From assembly GCF_003355155.1 (NCBI RefSeq), contig NZ_CP031320.1, forward strand, positions 1,536,369 to 1,600,368: a stretch of DNA of 64,000 bases, read 5' to 3'. A program made the position numbers and the translations under genes. How positions within the stretch are numbered: the stretch's first letter is position 1; each line of letters starts with the position of its first letter. Under the pieces are notes generated by a model that was given only the letters and a program-made list of their open reading frames with translations, ran no database searches and had not been told where the DNA came from. This DNA comes from Streptomyces armeniacus. Its GTDB lineage: Bacteria; Actinomycetota; Actinomycetes; Streptomycetales; Streptomycetaceae. Positions 45,435 through 54,555 of the stretch are shown here, one piece after another.

Positions 45435-46313
45435 ATGGAGTGGCTGACCGGCCCGTTTGAAGTGGCCTTTGTGCAGCGGGCGCTGCTGAGCGGGGTGCTC
45501 GTGTCGTTGATCTGCGCGACCGTCGGGACCTGGGTGGTGCTGCGCGGGATGGCGTTCCTCGGCGACGCGATGTCGCACGGCATGCTGCCCGGCGTGGCGG
45601 TCGCCTCCATGCTGGGCGGCAGCCTGCTGGTGGGCGCCGCAGTGAGCGCGGCGGTGATGGCGTGCGGAGTGACGCTCCTCGGGCGTGCGCGCCGGCTCTC
45701 CCAGGACACGGGGATCGGCCTGCTGTTCGTCGGGATGCTGTCGCTCGGGGTGATCATCGTCTCCCGGTCCGAGTCCTTCGCGGTGGACCTGACGGGCTTC
45801 CTGTTCGGCGACGTGCTGGCGGTACGGGAGCGGGACATCGCGCATCTCTCCGTCGCCCTCGTGGTGGCCGCCGCCGTCTCCTTCCTCGGCTACCGGTCGT
45901 TCCTCGCGCTGGTCTTCGACGAGCGCAAGGCGCAGACCCTCGGGCTGCGGCCGCGGCTGGCGCACGCGGTGCTGCTCGGTCTCGTCACGCTCGCCATCGT
46001 CACGTCGTTCCACGTGGTGGGCACCCTGCTGGTGTTCGGCCTGCTGATCGCACCGCCGGCCACCGTGCTGCCCTGGGTCCACCGCGTCCCGGCGATCATG
46101 GCCGGGGCCGCCGTCTGCGGCGTCCTCGCGACCTTCGCCGGACTCCTTCTCTCCTGGCATCTGGAAACCGCCGCCGGCGCGACCATCGCCGCCGTCGCGG
46201 TCCTTCTCTTCTTCCTCTCGGTACTCGCCTCCGCCCTGCGGGACGGCAGCGCGAAGAATTCACCGTCCTCGCCTCCGGCCGAGGCACGAATGGGATACGG
46301 GCACACCTCATGA
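45435..46313 (+). CDS. aztB: Zinc ABC transporter permease AztB
   Basis: The 292-residue ABC-3 family permease has about eight hydrophobic segments, including WVVLRGMAFLGDAMSHGMLP, the diagnostic helix-loop of ZnuB/MntB permeases, and FDERKAQTLGLRPRLAHAV, the coupling loop to the ATPase. ATG at 45435 is chosen because the first membrane segment follows within 12 residues. The stop overlaps the next gene (ATGA). Confidence 0.94.
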   Translation: MEWLTGPFEVAFVQRALLSGVLVSLICATVGTWVVLRGMAFLGDAMSHGMLPGVAVASMLGGSLLVGAAVSAAVMACGVTLLGRARRLSQDTGIGLLFVGMLSLGVIIVSRSESFAVDLTGFLFGDVLAVRERDIAHLSVALVVAAAVSFLGYRSFLALVFDERKAQTLGLRPRLAHAVLLGLVTLAIVTSFHVVGTLLVFGLLIAPPATVLPWVHRVPAIMAGAAVCGVLATFAGLLLSWHLETAAGATIAAVAVLLFFLSVLASALRDGSAKNSPSSPPAEARMGYGHTS

Positions 46314-47530
46314 CGCGGAACACCAGGCAGCCGGCGGCTGCGGCAACTGTCCTTCTGGCGCTGGGCGCGCTCCTCGCCGCATGCGGCGACGGCGACGACG
46401 CCGAGAAGAAAGGAGCCACCGGAGCTTCCTCCTCCCCTCCCCACGGATATGTCGAAGGCGCCGAAGAGGCGGCGGAACAGCAGTCACGTCTCGTCATGGC
46501 GGACGACACGACCGGCGCCGTGAGAATGCTCGACCTCATCAGCGGGAAGACGACCAAGCTCGGCGCCGCGAAGGACACCGAAGAACTCATCACGGACGGC
46601 CGTTTCGGCTACGCCCGTTCCGCCACCGGCACCCGGATATTCGACAGCGGTTCCTGGATGGTCGATCACGGCGACCACATCCACTACTACCGCGCCAAGC
46701 CCCGTGACACCGGAACGCTGCCGGGAGCCGAACCGGAACACGTACACAGCGGAAAGGCCCTGACGGCCGTCACGTCCGCCGACGGGAAGGCCGTTCTGCT
46801 GGACCGGGGCGAACTCGAAGACGGAAAGCTCCGCCGCGCCGCCGAAATCGACGGCGTACGGGGGCCGGTCGTGCCGTACGAGACGTACGTCCTCGTGCCG
46901 ACGGCGGGGAAAACGACCGTGGAAGTGCGCGACCGCAAGGGCGGCCGCGTGCACACCCTGCCGGAGAAATGCGCTGAACTGCGCGGCGCGGCCGTCACCC
47001 GGTCCGGTGTCGTGTACGGGTGCGCCGACGGCGCGCTGCTCGTCACCGAGAAGAGCGGGAAACTCTCCGCCGAGAAGATCGAGTACGCGGAGCCTGTCGC
47101 CGCGTCCGACCGGCCCGATTCCTTCCGGCACCGTTCGCAGAGCGCCACGCTCACCGCCAAAGCGGGGGAGAAGGGAATCCGGGTGCTCGACGTGAGCGAA
47201 CGGAAGTGGCAGTGGATCGACTCCGGAAAGGTGACCGCGGTGAACACCGCGGGCGAAGGCGCCCCCGTACTCGCCCTCACCACGGCGGGATTCCTCAAGG
47301 CGTACGACGCGGAGACCGGAAAGGAGACCGCGAGCAGGAAGCTCATCGCGAGCCCGCCCGACGGCGAGCACGCACCGGCGCCGGTCATCGAGGTGGACGG
47401 CAGCCGCGCCTACGTCAACGACCCGGCGGCCAAGAAGGTCTACGAGATCGACTACAACGACGGCCTGCGGACAGCCCGTTCGTTCTCCCTGGACTTCACC
47501 CCGGCGCACATGGTGGAGACCGGACGGTGA
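46310..47530 (+). CDS. AztD-like zinc metallochaperone lipoprotein (first copy)
   Basis: The 406-residue protein has a signal peptide and lipobox (ALLAACGDG), then a beta-propeller-type repeat domain (VRMLDLISGKTTKL, GIRVLDVSERKW, VYEIDYNDGLR). Histidine-rich loops MVDHGDHIHYYRAKP and EPEHVHSG are likely zinc sites. AztD hands zinc to the binding protein AztC outside the membrane. It is coupled at both ends to aztB and aztC by 4-base overlaps. It is clearly related in architecture to the second AztD at 48506 but diverged. Confidence 0.82.
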   Translation: MTRNTRQPAAAATVLLALGALLAACGDGDDAEKKGATGASSSPPHGYVEGAEEAAEQQSRLVMADDTTGAVRMLDLISGKTTKLGAAKDTEELITDGRFGYARSATGTRIFDSGSWMVDHGDHIHYYRAKPRDTGTLPGAEPEHVHSGKALTAVTSADGKAVLLDRGELEDGKLRRAAEIDGVRGPVVPYETYVLVPTAGKTTVEVRDRKGGRVHTLPEKCAELRGAAVTRSGVVYGCADGALLVTEKSGKLSAEKIEYAEPVAASDRPDSFRHRSQSATLTAKAGEKGIRVLDVSERKWQWIDSGKVTAVNTAGEGAPVLALTTAGFLKAYDAETGKETASRKLIASPPDGEHAPAPVIEVDGSRAYVNDPAAKKVYEIDYNDGLRTARSFSLDFTPAHMVETGR

Positions 47531-48453
47531 ACAGGAGAATCCCGCTCGCCGTCGTCGTCTGCGCGGTCCTCGCCGTTCTCGCCGGGCTCACCGGATGCTC
47601 GTCGGCGGGAGACGACAGGCCGACGGTCGTCGTCACCACGAACATCCTCGGCGACATCACCCGGAACGTCGTCGGCGAAGAGGCCGACGTACGGGTCCTG
47701 ATGAAGCCCAATGCCGACCCCCACTCCTTCGGCGTCTCGGCCCGGGAGGCGGCCGAGATCGAAGGCGCGGACCTGGTGGTCTACAACGGACTCGGCCTGG
47801 AGGAGAACGTCCTGCGCCATGTGGAGGCCGCCCGGGGATCCGGGGTGCCGACGCTCGGGGTCGGCGAGAGCGTCGATCCGATCAGCTACGCGTCGGACGC
47901 CATGAAAGGCCAGCAGGATCCGCACTTCTGGACGGACCCGCACCGGGTCCGCCAGGCCGTGGACCTGATCGGCAAGAAGGTCGGCGAGGAAGTCGACGGC
48001 GCCGACGCGGACGCGGTGAAGGCGAACGCGGCCGCGTACGGGCGGAAGATCGACGGGCTCGGCGCCTGGATGACGGAGCGCTTCACCGGAATTCCCGAAC
48101 AGCGGCGGAATCTCGTGACGAACCATCACGTGTTCGGCTACCTGGCGCAGCGATTCCACTTCAAGGTCATCGGAGCCGTCATTCCCAGCGGCACCACGCT
48201 CGCCTCTCCCAGCGCCGCGGACCTGGACTCGTTGCGGAAAGCCATCGAAAAGGCGGACGTGCGGGCCATCTTCGCCGACTCCTCCCAACCGGAGCGGCTG
48301 GCACGGGTGCTGAAGAAGGAGAGCAGCCTGGACGTCGCCGTCATACCGCTGTTCTCCGAGTCGCTGACGCCGAAGGGCAAGGGAGCGGCGACCTACCTGG
48401 AGATGATGCGGGCCAACACGGCGGCCATCTCCCGGGGACTGCTCAAGAAGTGA
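47527..48453 (+). CDS. aztC: Zinc ABC transporter substrate-binding lipoprotein AztC
   Basis: The 308-residue cluster A-I binding protein has signal peptide and lipobox (LAGLTGCSS). Metal ligands are in order: KPNADPHSFGVS, QQDPHFWTDPHR, NLVTNHHVFGYLA and IFADSSQ. There is no long His-rich loop, as in AztC. Start GTG at 47527 overlaps the preceding stop. It captures zinc and delivers it to AztB. Confidence 0.93.
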   Translation: MNRRIPLAVVVCAVLAVLAGLTGCSSAGDDRPTVVVTTNILGDITRNVVGEEADVRVLMKPNADPHSFGVSAREAAEIEGADLVVYNGLGLEENVLRHVEAARGSGVPTLGVGESVDPISYASDAMKGQQDPHFWTDPHRVRQAVDLIGKKVGEEVDGADADAVKANAAAYGRKIDGLGAWMTERFTGIPEQRRNLVTNHHVFGYLAQRFHFKVIGAVIPSGTTLASPSAADLDSLRKAIEKADVRAIFADSSQPERLARVLKKESSLDVAVIPLFSESLTPKGKGAATYLEMMRANTAAISRGLLKK

Positions 48454-48505
48454 GCCCGGCACGCGAATCATCCGGGCAAGTCAACGCGTACGGAAAGGAA
48501 TCACG

Positions 48506-49693
48506 GTGTACATGAACACGGTCTCACGGTCGAGAAAAACGGCATGGGCCGCCATGCTCCTGGCGTCCTCCCTGGCACTCGCCGCATGCGGCGGCGAGGA
48601 CGGCGAATCGGACGAGCAGCAGGCGAAGAATTCCGCGCCCGAGGTGGCGAACCCGCTCGCCCTCACCTACGACGGCGGCATCTACGTCCTGGACGGGGAA
48701 ACCCTCAAGGTGGCGAAGGACGTCAAACTCGGCGGTTACAACAGGCTCAATCCGGCCGGCGACGACAGCCACGTCATGGTGTCCACGGCGGAAGGCTTCC
48801 GCGTACTGGACGCGGCGGGCCAGAAGATGACCGGAATCGAGTTCAAGGGCGCCGAGCCCGGACATGTCGTACGGCACCACGGCAAGACCGTTCTGTTCAC
48901 CGACGGCACCGGCGAGGTCACCGTATTCGACCCCGCGGACCTCGGCGGCGGACAGCCCGAGGCCGAGACGTACAAGTCCGCGGAGCCCCATCACGGTGTC
49001 GCCATCAAGCTGAAGAACGGCGAGCTGGTCACCACGCTCGGCACCGCCGAGAAGCGCACCGGGATCATGGTCCTCGACGGCAAGCACAAGGAGATCACCC
49101 GCAGCGAGAAGTGCCCCGAGGTGCACGGGGAGGCAACGGCCAAGGACGAGGCGGTCGTCATCGGCTGCGAGGACGGCGTGCTCGTCTACAAGGACGGGAA
49201 GATCACCAAGGTCGACAGCCCGACCGAGTACGGGCGCATCGGCAACCAGCGGGGCTCCGAGAAGTCACCGGTCGTGCTCGGCGACTACAAGAAGGACGCC
49301 GACGCCGAGCTCGAACGCCCGCAGCAGATCTCGCTGATCGACACCGAGACGAAGAAGCTGAAGCTGGTCGACCTCGGCACCAGTTACACCTTCAAGTCCC
49401 TGGCACGCGGCCCCGAGGGTGAAGCGCTCGTCCTCGGCACGGACGGCAACATCCACGTCATCGACCCGAATTCCGGAAAGGTTGTCGACACCTTCCCGGT
49501 TCTCGGCAAGTGGACCGAGCCGATGGATTGGCAGCAGCCGCGGCCCGAACTCTTCGTACGGGGCGACACGGCGTACGTCACCGACCCCGAGAAGAAGCGG
49601 GTCTACGCGCTGGACGCGGCGACCGGGAAGAAGAAGGCCACGGGCACGCTGCCGCGCAAGCCCAACGAACTCAGCGGCGTGGACGCGTCATAA
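48506..49693 (+). CDS. aztD: Zinc metallochaperone AztD
   Basis: The 395-residue lipoprotein (lipobox ALAACGGED) has a beta-propeller body with repeats such as GGIYVLDGETLKVAKDV, GEVTVFDPADLGG and GNIHVIDPNSGKVVDTFP. Histidines in PGHVVRHHGKT and AEPHHGVAIKL are plausible zinc ligands, as in AztD. GTG at 48506 (GGAAAGGAA 5 bases upstream) is used; ATG at 48512 is equally plausible. It follows aztC by 52 bases and ends at a strong terminator. Confidence 0.9.
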   Translation: MYMNTVSRSRKTAWAAMLLASSLALAACGGEDGESDEQQAKNSAPEVANPLALTYDGGIYVLDGETLKVAKDVKLGGYNRLNPAGDDSHVMVSTAEGFRVLDAAGQKMTGIEFKGAEPGHVVRHHGKTVLFTDGTGEVTVFDPADLGGGQPEAETYKSAEPHHGVAIKLKNGELVTTLGTAEKRTGIMVLDGKHKEITRSEKCPEVHGEATAKDEAVVIGCEDGVLVYKDGKITKVDSPTEYGRIGNQRGSEKSPVVLGDYKKDADAELERPQQISLIDTETKKLKLVDLGTSYTFKSLARGPEGEALVLGTDGNIHVIDPNSGKVVDTFPVLGKWTEPMDWQQPRPELFVRGDTAYVTDPEKKRVYALDAATGKKKATGTLPRKPNELSGVDAS

Positions 49694-49698
49694 CGCGC

Positions 49699-49733
49699 AC
49701 GGCTGCCCGCCGCCGGCCCCGGCGGGCAGCCGT
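49699..49733 (+). terminator. Terminator of the azt operon
   Basis: A 12-bp perfect stem (CGGCTGCCCGCC, 49700-49711, with 49721-49732) extended by an A-T pair and a 9-base loop begins 6 bases after the aztD stop. It also lies in front of the convergent response regulator stop, so it may serve both. Confidence 0.85.
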
Positions 49734-49768
49734 ACGCGCGCCATCGGCCGCTGCCGTCCAGGGCACGG

Positions 49769-50443
49769 TCAGGGTTCGATCAGGCCGGCCCGGATCGCGT
49801 AGCGGGTCAGCTCCAGCCGGTCGTGCAGGCCGAGTTTGTGCAGCAGGTTCGCGCGGTGCCGCTGCACCGTCTTGACGCTGATGACGAGCAGGTCGGCGAT
49901 GTCCTTGGACGAATGGCCCTCCGCGATGAGCTTCAGGACTTCCTCTTCCCGCGCGGTGAGGATGTGGTCCGGGGTCTCCTCGCCCTGGCGGGCGCGGTCG
50001 AGGTAGTTGCGGATCAGCGCCGTGACGGCGCCCGGGTAGAGGAACGACTCGCCGCGCATCGCGGCCCGGCACGCCGCCACGAGATCCCGGTCGGCCACGG
50101 ACTTGAGCACGTATCCGCAGGCTCCCGCCCGGAGGGCCTGGAAGAAGTACTGCTCGTTGTCGTACATGGTCAGCATCAGGATGCGCATCCCCGGGTGGAG
50201 CGCGGCCAGTTCCCGCGCGGCCTGGAGGCCGGTCATGCGCGGCATTGCAACGTCCAGCACCGCCAGGTCGACGGTGTGGCTGCGCGTCATCGCGATGGCC
50301 TCGGCGCCGTCGCCTGCCTCGGCGACGACCCGCATGCCGGGCTCGCCGTCCAGGATGAGCCGTACCCCGCGGCGTACGAGCGTGTGGTCGTCGGCGAGCA
50401 GGATGCGGATGGCGGGCGGTGCGGCCGGTGCGGGCGCGTTCAT
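49769..50443 (-). CDS. NarL/LuxR-type response regulator
   Basis: The 224-residue regulator has receiver residues ILLADDHTLVRRG, the phospho-acceptor in LAVLDVAMPRMTG, and LKSVADRDL. The LuxR domain is LTAREEEVLKLIAEGHSSKD then IADLLVISVKTVQRHRANLL. The ATG overlaps the histidine kinase stop (ATGA), so the two form a two-component pair. The signal is not evident from sequence. Confidence 0.95.
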   Translation of the reverse strand: MNAPAPAAPPAIRILLADDHTLVRRGVRLILDGEPGMRVVAEAGDGAEAIAMTRSHTVDLAVLDVAMPRMTGLQAARELAALHPGMRILMLTMYDNEQYFFQALRAGACGYVLKSVADRDLVAACRAAMRGESFLYPGAVTALIRNYLDRARQGEETPDHILTAREEEVLKLIAEGHSSKDIADLLVISVKTVQRHRANLLHKLGLHDRLELTRYAIRAGLIEP

Positions 50444-51414
50444 GCGTACTTCCCCGGGACGGGTGCGGACAGGGCCAGCCTGGTGCCGCCGTGCGGGCCC
50501 GGGCCGAGGTTGAGGGTGGCGCCCGCGAGCAGGGCGCGCTCGCGCATGCCGCGGATGCCGGCGCCCTCGCGGGCGACGCCGATGCCCCGGCCGTCGTCGG
50601 TGACGGAGAGCAGTACGCCGTCGGCGGTGCCGGACAGGGCCAGCTCCACGTGTGTGGCCTCGGCGTGCCGCGCGGCGTTGGTCAGCCCTTCCTGGGCGAC
50701 GCGGTAGAGGGCCAGTTCGGTCTCCCAGTCCAGCGGTGCCAGGCCGGCCGTGAAGCGGCGCGTGATGCGCAGCCCGGTGTGGGTCGCGAAGTCGTCGGCG
50801 AGGGAGGCCAGCGCGCTGGTCAGGCCGAGGTCCTCCAGTACGCCGGGACGCAGCCGGCGGGCGAGGCGCCGTACCTCGTCGAGGCTTTCGCGGGTGGTGT
50901 CCTGCATGTGCAGCAGCTCGGCCCGCAGGGACTCGGGCGCGCGGTCCGCCGTACGCTTCAGCCCCAGCAGCACCGCCGTCATGCTCTGCCCGACCTCGTC
51001 GTGCAGTTCCTGCGCGATACGGCGCTGCTCGCTCTCCTGTCCGGACAGCGTACGGGCGCTGCTGGTGACGCGTTCGGCCTCCAGCCGGTCGAGCATGCCG
51101 TTGAACGTACGGATCAGTTCGGCGACCTCGCCGCGTCCGGGCACCGGCAGCCGCTGCCCGGGACGCAGCAGGTCCACCTCGGGCATCTCCCGCGTGAGCC
51201 GGTCCAGCGGGGCCAGCCCGACGCGCAGCAGCGCGGCGTTGGCGACCAGCATGACGGCGAGCCCGCCGACCAGAATGACGGCCTCGGTCAGCAGCACCGG
51301 GACCGACACCGTGACCGGTGCCCACAGCAGCAGCCCCGTGGCGACACCGAGCACGAGAGCGTTGAGTCCGAAGATCCGCCAGAACAGGGACACGGCGAGC
51401 GGGAACCTCCTCAC
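50440..51414 (-). CDS. Membrane sensor histidine kinase (HisKA_3 type)
   Basis: The ~324-residue kinase has two N-terminal membrane segments (IFGLNALVLGVATGLLLWAP; LTEAVILVGGLAVMLVANAA) with a very short external loop, and then a HAMP-like linker (PLDRLTREMP). The phosphoacceptor is in EQRRIAQELHDEVGQSMTAV and the ATPase boxes are EGLTNAARHA, VTDDGRGIG and GIRGMRERALLAG. The tiny external region suggests it senses something within the membrane, a NarX/DesK-like theme. GTG at 51414 is chosen over upstream starts, which would add Arg/Gly-rich low-complexity sequence. Confidence 0.92.
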   Translation of the reverse strand: MRRFPLAVSLFWRIFGLNALVLGVATGLLLWAPVTVSVPVLLTEAVILVGGLAVMLVANAALLRVGLAPLDRLTREMPEVDLLRPGQRLPVPGRGEVAELIRTFNGMLDRLEAERVTSSARTLSGQESEQRRIAQELHDEVGQSMTAVLLGLKRTADRAPESLRAELLHMQDTTRESLDEVRRLARRLRPGVLEDLGLTSALASLADDFATHTGLRITRRFTAGLAPLDWETELALYRVAQEGLTNAARHAEATHVELALSGTADGVLLSVTDDGRGIGVAREGAGIRGMRERALLAGATLNLGPGPHGGTRLALSAPVPGKYA

Positions 51415-51610
51415 GGGTTCGTCACGGTGGCCCCCACTATCCGCCACTCCTGGACGACGAGGCCAACGGGTTGTCCGCCCGCGGCCGCGTACCGGCGCAT
51501 CTGCACCCTCCGCACCTGCGGAAATGGGTGCCGCGCCCCATGGCCCGGCGCCTTGGGACCGGCCAGGCTGGAGATCAACCGCGCTTTCCCAGGAAGGACC
51601 GCACCCTCCC

Positions 51611-51937
51611 ATGACCCCCGACACGAGCCCGTCCCGTCCCGCCGCTGGACGCCTGACCGCTCACGAGGCCGGACAGCACCTGGAGCACGAGCGCAACGCC
51701 CGGCTCACGCAGCTCCGCGTGATCGAAGAAGCCGGGCAGGACGGCACCGACGAGCTCCTGGCCGCGCAGAAGGCGTCCACGCAGCGGGTGCTGAAGGAGA
51801 TCGAGGCCGCGTTCGCGCGGCTGGCGGACGGCTCGTACGGCACGTGCCAGGACTGCCGCAAGCCCATCCCCGCCGAACGGCTGGAGATCCTCCCTTACGC
51901 GCGCCACTGCGTCCCCTGCCAGCGGCAGACGACCTGA
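51611..51937 (+). CDS. DksA/TraR-type zinc-finger protein
   Basis: The 108-residue protein has a coiled-coil-like helical region (ARLTQLRVIEEAGQDGTDEL) and a C-terminal C4 zinc finger, CQDCRKPIPAERLEILPYAR then HCVPC. The family includes DksA-like proteins that bind the RNA polymerase secondary channel, although the short actinobacterial members are poorly studied. ATG at 51611 is used. It diverges from the histidine kinase gene. Confidence 0.88.
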   Translation: MTPDTSPSRPAAGRLTAHEAGQHLEHERNARLTQLRVIEEAGQDGTDELLAAQKASTQRVLKEIEAAFARLADGSYGTCQDCRKPIPAERLEILPYARHCVPCQRQTT

Positions 51938-52016
51938 GCGGCGGCCGTACGGGCCCCCTCCCCGTCCGGTCCGCGTGCCCGCCCGCACTCCTCCCGCCAG
52001 GCCACGAGGTGACGTC

Positions 52017-52121
52017 GTGAACCACCAGACCGCCGCTCCCGGCAGCCCGGCCCGCCTCCGGGCCGTACCGCGCACCCGCCGCAGCGGACACCGCCACCGT
52101 GCCCGCGAGGCGGAACGGTGA
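52017..52121 (+). CDS. Possible 34-residue basic peptide, coupled to the MreB-like gene
   Basis: GTG at 52017 follows a good GAGGTGA site and opens a 34-codon frame whose TGA overlaps the next gene's GTG (GTGA). The product is Arg/His-rich (LRAVPRTRRSGHRHRAREAE) with no recognised domain. It may be a real small protein or a leader for translational coupling. Confidence 0.45.
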   Translation: MNHQTAAPGSPARLRAVPRTRRSGHRHRAREAER

Positions 52122-52918
52122 CCGCCGTCGTCCCGCTGCCCGGCCGCCGGGGCGCCGGCCGGGCCGCAGGCGCGCGCCGCCCCGGGCTCGCCCTCGATCT
52201 GGGGAGCGCCCGTACCCGGGCCTGGTCGACCGTACGCGGGGCCGTCCTCGACGTGCCCACGGTCACGTTCCCCGGCACCGGGGCCTCGTACCCGGTGCAG
52301 CGCGGCGCCATCGTCGACACCGACGGCACCGCGCGGATGCTCGACCGGCTGCTCGGCCACCGCCTTCCGCGCCGCGGCCGCCCGCTGATCGTGCTGACCA
52401 CGCCCGTGCTGGGCGGCCCGGCGTACCGTACGGCCGCGCTCGCCGCCCTCGAAGTGCTGCGGCCGCGTGGCGTGCTGACCGTGCCAGCGATGAAGGCCGC
52501 GGCGCTGGGCGCCCACGCGGACCTGTCCCGGCCGCTGCTCGTCGCGGACATCGGCGCGCACCTCACCGAGATCTGCCTGCTGACGGACGGCGCGGTCAGC
52601 GACGCGTACGCCACGGCGCTCGGCACCGGCGACCTCGGCGACGCGGCCACCCCGTACGAGCTGTCCCGTGCCGTGACGCGGATGGTGACGGACATGGTCC
52701 GCGCGGACCGTACGGGACAGAGCCTGGACGCCCTGCAGCACGGAGTGCTGCTGGTCGGCGGCGGCGCCCTGCGGCCGGACGTCGTCCACTGCCTCTCCCG
52801 GCAGCTCCGCACCCCGGTCACTCCGGCGCCCGCGCCGCATACCGCGGCCCTGCGCGGGGCGGCGGCCCTCCTGCGGTCGGCCCGCGGGCACGGCACCGGC
52901 CTTGCGGTGCCGATGTGA
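52118..52918 (+). CDS. Small MreB/Hsp70-like (ASKHA) protein
   Basis: The 266-residue protein has the actin-fold ATP-binding motifs: phosphate-1 GLALDLGSARTRAW, phosphate-2 LLVADIGAHLTEICLL and adenosine VLLVGGGALRPDV. It is much shorter than MreB (~340) and lacks much of the Hsp70 extension. Actinomycetes carry such rod-shape-determining-like proteins next to small membrane proteins. The function is unknown; it overlaps the following Rv1733c-type gene by 4 bases, suggesting a joint role at the membrane. Confidence 0.8.
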   Translation: MTAVVPLPGRRGAGRAAGARRPGLALDLGSARTRAWSTVRGAVLDVPTVTFPGTGASYPVQRGAIVDTDGTARMLDRLLGHRLPRRGRPLIVLTTPVLGGPAYRTAALAALEVLRPRGVLTVPAMKAAALGAHADLSRPLLVADIGAHLTEICLLTDGAVSDAYATALGTGDLGDAATPYELSRAVTRMVTDMVRADRTGQSLDALQHGVLLVGGGALRPDVVHCLSRQLRTPVTPAPAPHTAALRGAAALLRSARGHGTGLAVPM

Positions 52919-53589
52919 CGGACCCGGACCCGCGATCCCAGCCGCCGCCGGAGTCCGTGCCGGAGCCCCCGCCGGAGTCCGCGCCCGCGCCTTCGGCAGC
53001 GGTCCCGCCGGGACCCGTACGGCTGTGGCGGTGGCGCCGGAACCCCCTGCGCCGCCCCTCCGACCTGCTGCAGGCCTGGCTCGGCCTGGCGCTGACGGCG
53101 GCGGTGCTGGCGGCCGTACCGCTGACCGCCGTGCTGACGTACGGCGCCGTACACCGCGTCCTGCATGACGACGCGACGCAGGAGGCGCGCGCCAAGCACC
53201 GCACCACGGCGGAGGTGCTGGACGACGTCCCGCAGCATCCCGAGCCCGACTCGCAAGAGGCGGCGCACACCCGCTACCCGGCCCGGGTGCGCTTCACCGC
53301 CCCCGACGCCTCCACCCGGACCGGTTCCGCCGACGTACGGCCGGGCCTCCCCGCGGGGAGCACCGTACGGGTGTGGACCGACGACCGCGGCGACCTCACC
53401 GGCGCCCCGCCCTCCGCCGAGGAGATCCGCAACCGCGCACTCGGCTGGTCGCTCGCGGCGAGCGCGGTGGTGGCCGTGGCGGGCGCGGCCGCGTACGGGA
53501 TCGCCGGCCGCGTACTGGACCGCCACCGCATGGCCGCGTGGGAGCACGACTGGTCGGAGACCGCCACGCGCTGGACGGCCTCGTCCTGA
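52915..53589 (+). CDS. Rv1733c-family membrane protein
   Basis: The 224-residue protein has a Pro/Glu-rich N-terminus, then RNPLRRPSDLLQAWLGLALT leading into the first membrane helix. An extracytoplasmic domain of ~80 residues follows, then a second helix (SLAASAVVAVAGAAAYGIA) and a short cytoplasmic tail (MAAWEHDW). This two-helix layout is that of the Rv1733c family, which has no assigned biochemical role. GTG at 52915 overlaps the preceding stop. Confidence 0.88.
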   Translation: MTDPDPRSQPPPESVPEPPPESAPAPSAAVPPGPVRLWRWRRNPLRRPSDLLQAWLGLALTAAVLAAVPLTAVLTYGAVHRVLHDDATQEARAKHRTTAEVLDDVPQHPEPDSQEAAHTRYPARVRFTAPDASTRTGSADVRPGLPAGSTVRVWTDDRGDLTGAPPSAEEIRNRALGWSLAASAVVAVAGAAAYGIAGRVLDRHRMAAWEHDWSETATRWTASS

Positions 53590-53643
53590 CGGTGGACCGG
53601 GGCGTACGGGCCCGCCACGCCGGGGGGCCGGGCGGGCGCGCGT

Positions 53644-54300
53644 CTAGCCGATGTTGAAATCGAGGTTGGTCACGTACCAGGCGCCCTTGATCTCGGAGGC
53701 CTCGAACCTGACGTCCAGCTGCCCGGGCTTCATCCCGGTGGAGTGGGACAGGATGATCTCGTGGAGGGTCTGGCCGTCGACGGTGACCTTGTCGGCCGGG
53801 ACGTCCATCTTCCCGCCCGTGGCCGGGACCTGGGCGACCTCCACCTTCGGGTTGTCGGTGGGCGGCTTCGGCGTGAACGACTCGCGGAACCTCCCCAGCC
53901 CCTCCTTCATCTGCTTCCCCTCGGTCCCCTTGCCGTTGCACATCTCCGGGGAGCCGACCTGCGCGGGGGTCGAGCCCTTGGCCGGTTCCGCCATCACCAG
54001 ACACGCCTTCCGCGGCTGGTTCTTGATGATCGCGGTGACCCACGAGGCGATCGCCTCCTGGCCGGAGGACTGGCGCGGAGCCGAGGGATCCGCCGTCGCA
54101 CCGTCCTCGCCCGGCGGCTGCTCCGGGTCGGCGGGGGCCGAACTCTTCGTCTCCGGCTTCTCGTTCGCGGCGGAGTCCGCGTCGGAGTCCGAGTCCGAGC
54201 CCGAGTCGTTCGAGCACCCCGTCACCCCCGCGACCACGGCCGTCAGCGCGACCCCCGCGACCCAGCCGACGGTCCTCTTCCCCAAGCTCTCTGACACCAT
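53644..54300 (-). CDS. Secreted lipoprotein with NTF2-like fold potential
   Basis: The 218-residue protein has a signal peptide with lipobox (VVAGVTGCSND), a ~50-residue Ser/Asp/Pro-rich linker including an (SD)n run, and then a compact domain (QEAIASWVTAIIKNQPRKAC ... AWYVTNLDFNIG). The end of that domain is reminiscent of NTF2-like lipoproteins that sit on the outer membrane face. Two cysteines (KACLVMAE, PEMCNG) may form a disulfide. ATG at 54300 is chosen because it puts the signal peptide at the start. The substrate or role is unknown. Confidence 0.8.
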   Translation of the reverse strand: MVSESLGKRTVGWVAGVALTAVVAGVTGCSNDSGSDSDSDADSAANEKPETKSSAPADPEQPPGEDGATADPSAPRQSSGQEAIASWVTAIIKNQPRKACLVMAEPAKGSTPAQVGSPEMCNGKGTEGKQMKEGLGRFRESFTPKPPTDNPKVEVAQVPATGGKMDVPADKVTVDGQTLHEIILSHSTGMKPGQLDVRFEASEIKGAWYVTNLDFNIG

Positions 54301-54555
54301 CCCGGCAAAACCCTTCCAGTGGACGTCCGAATGCCCCGGGGCAGCCCCGGGCATCTCCCGTCGGAGTGCTGCATTCGACCACGGAGACGGGGCCGGCGGC
54401 GAAAAAGTTCTCCGCAAGAGCGTCCATGTGTCCCGACTTGCTCCCCCCGGGGCGGTGTCAGCCGGGCTGACCGGCGGCGTTCGCGTACGGGTGGGGCGTT
54501 CGCTAACGTGCAGTCAGTTCATCGGTGGTGCACGGGGGCGAGGTACGGCAAGTCC

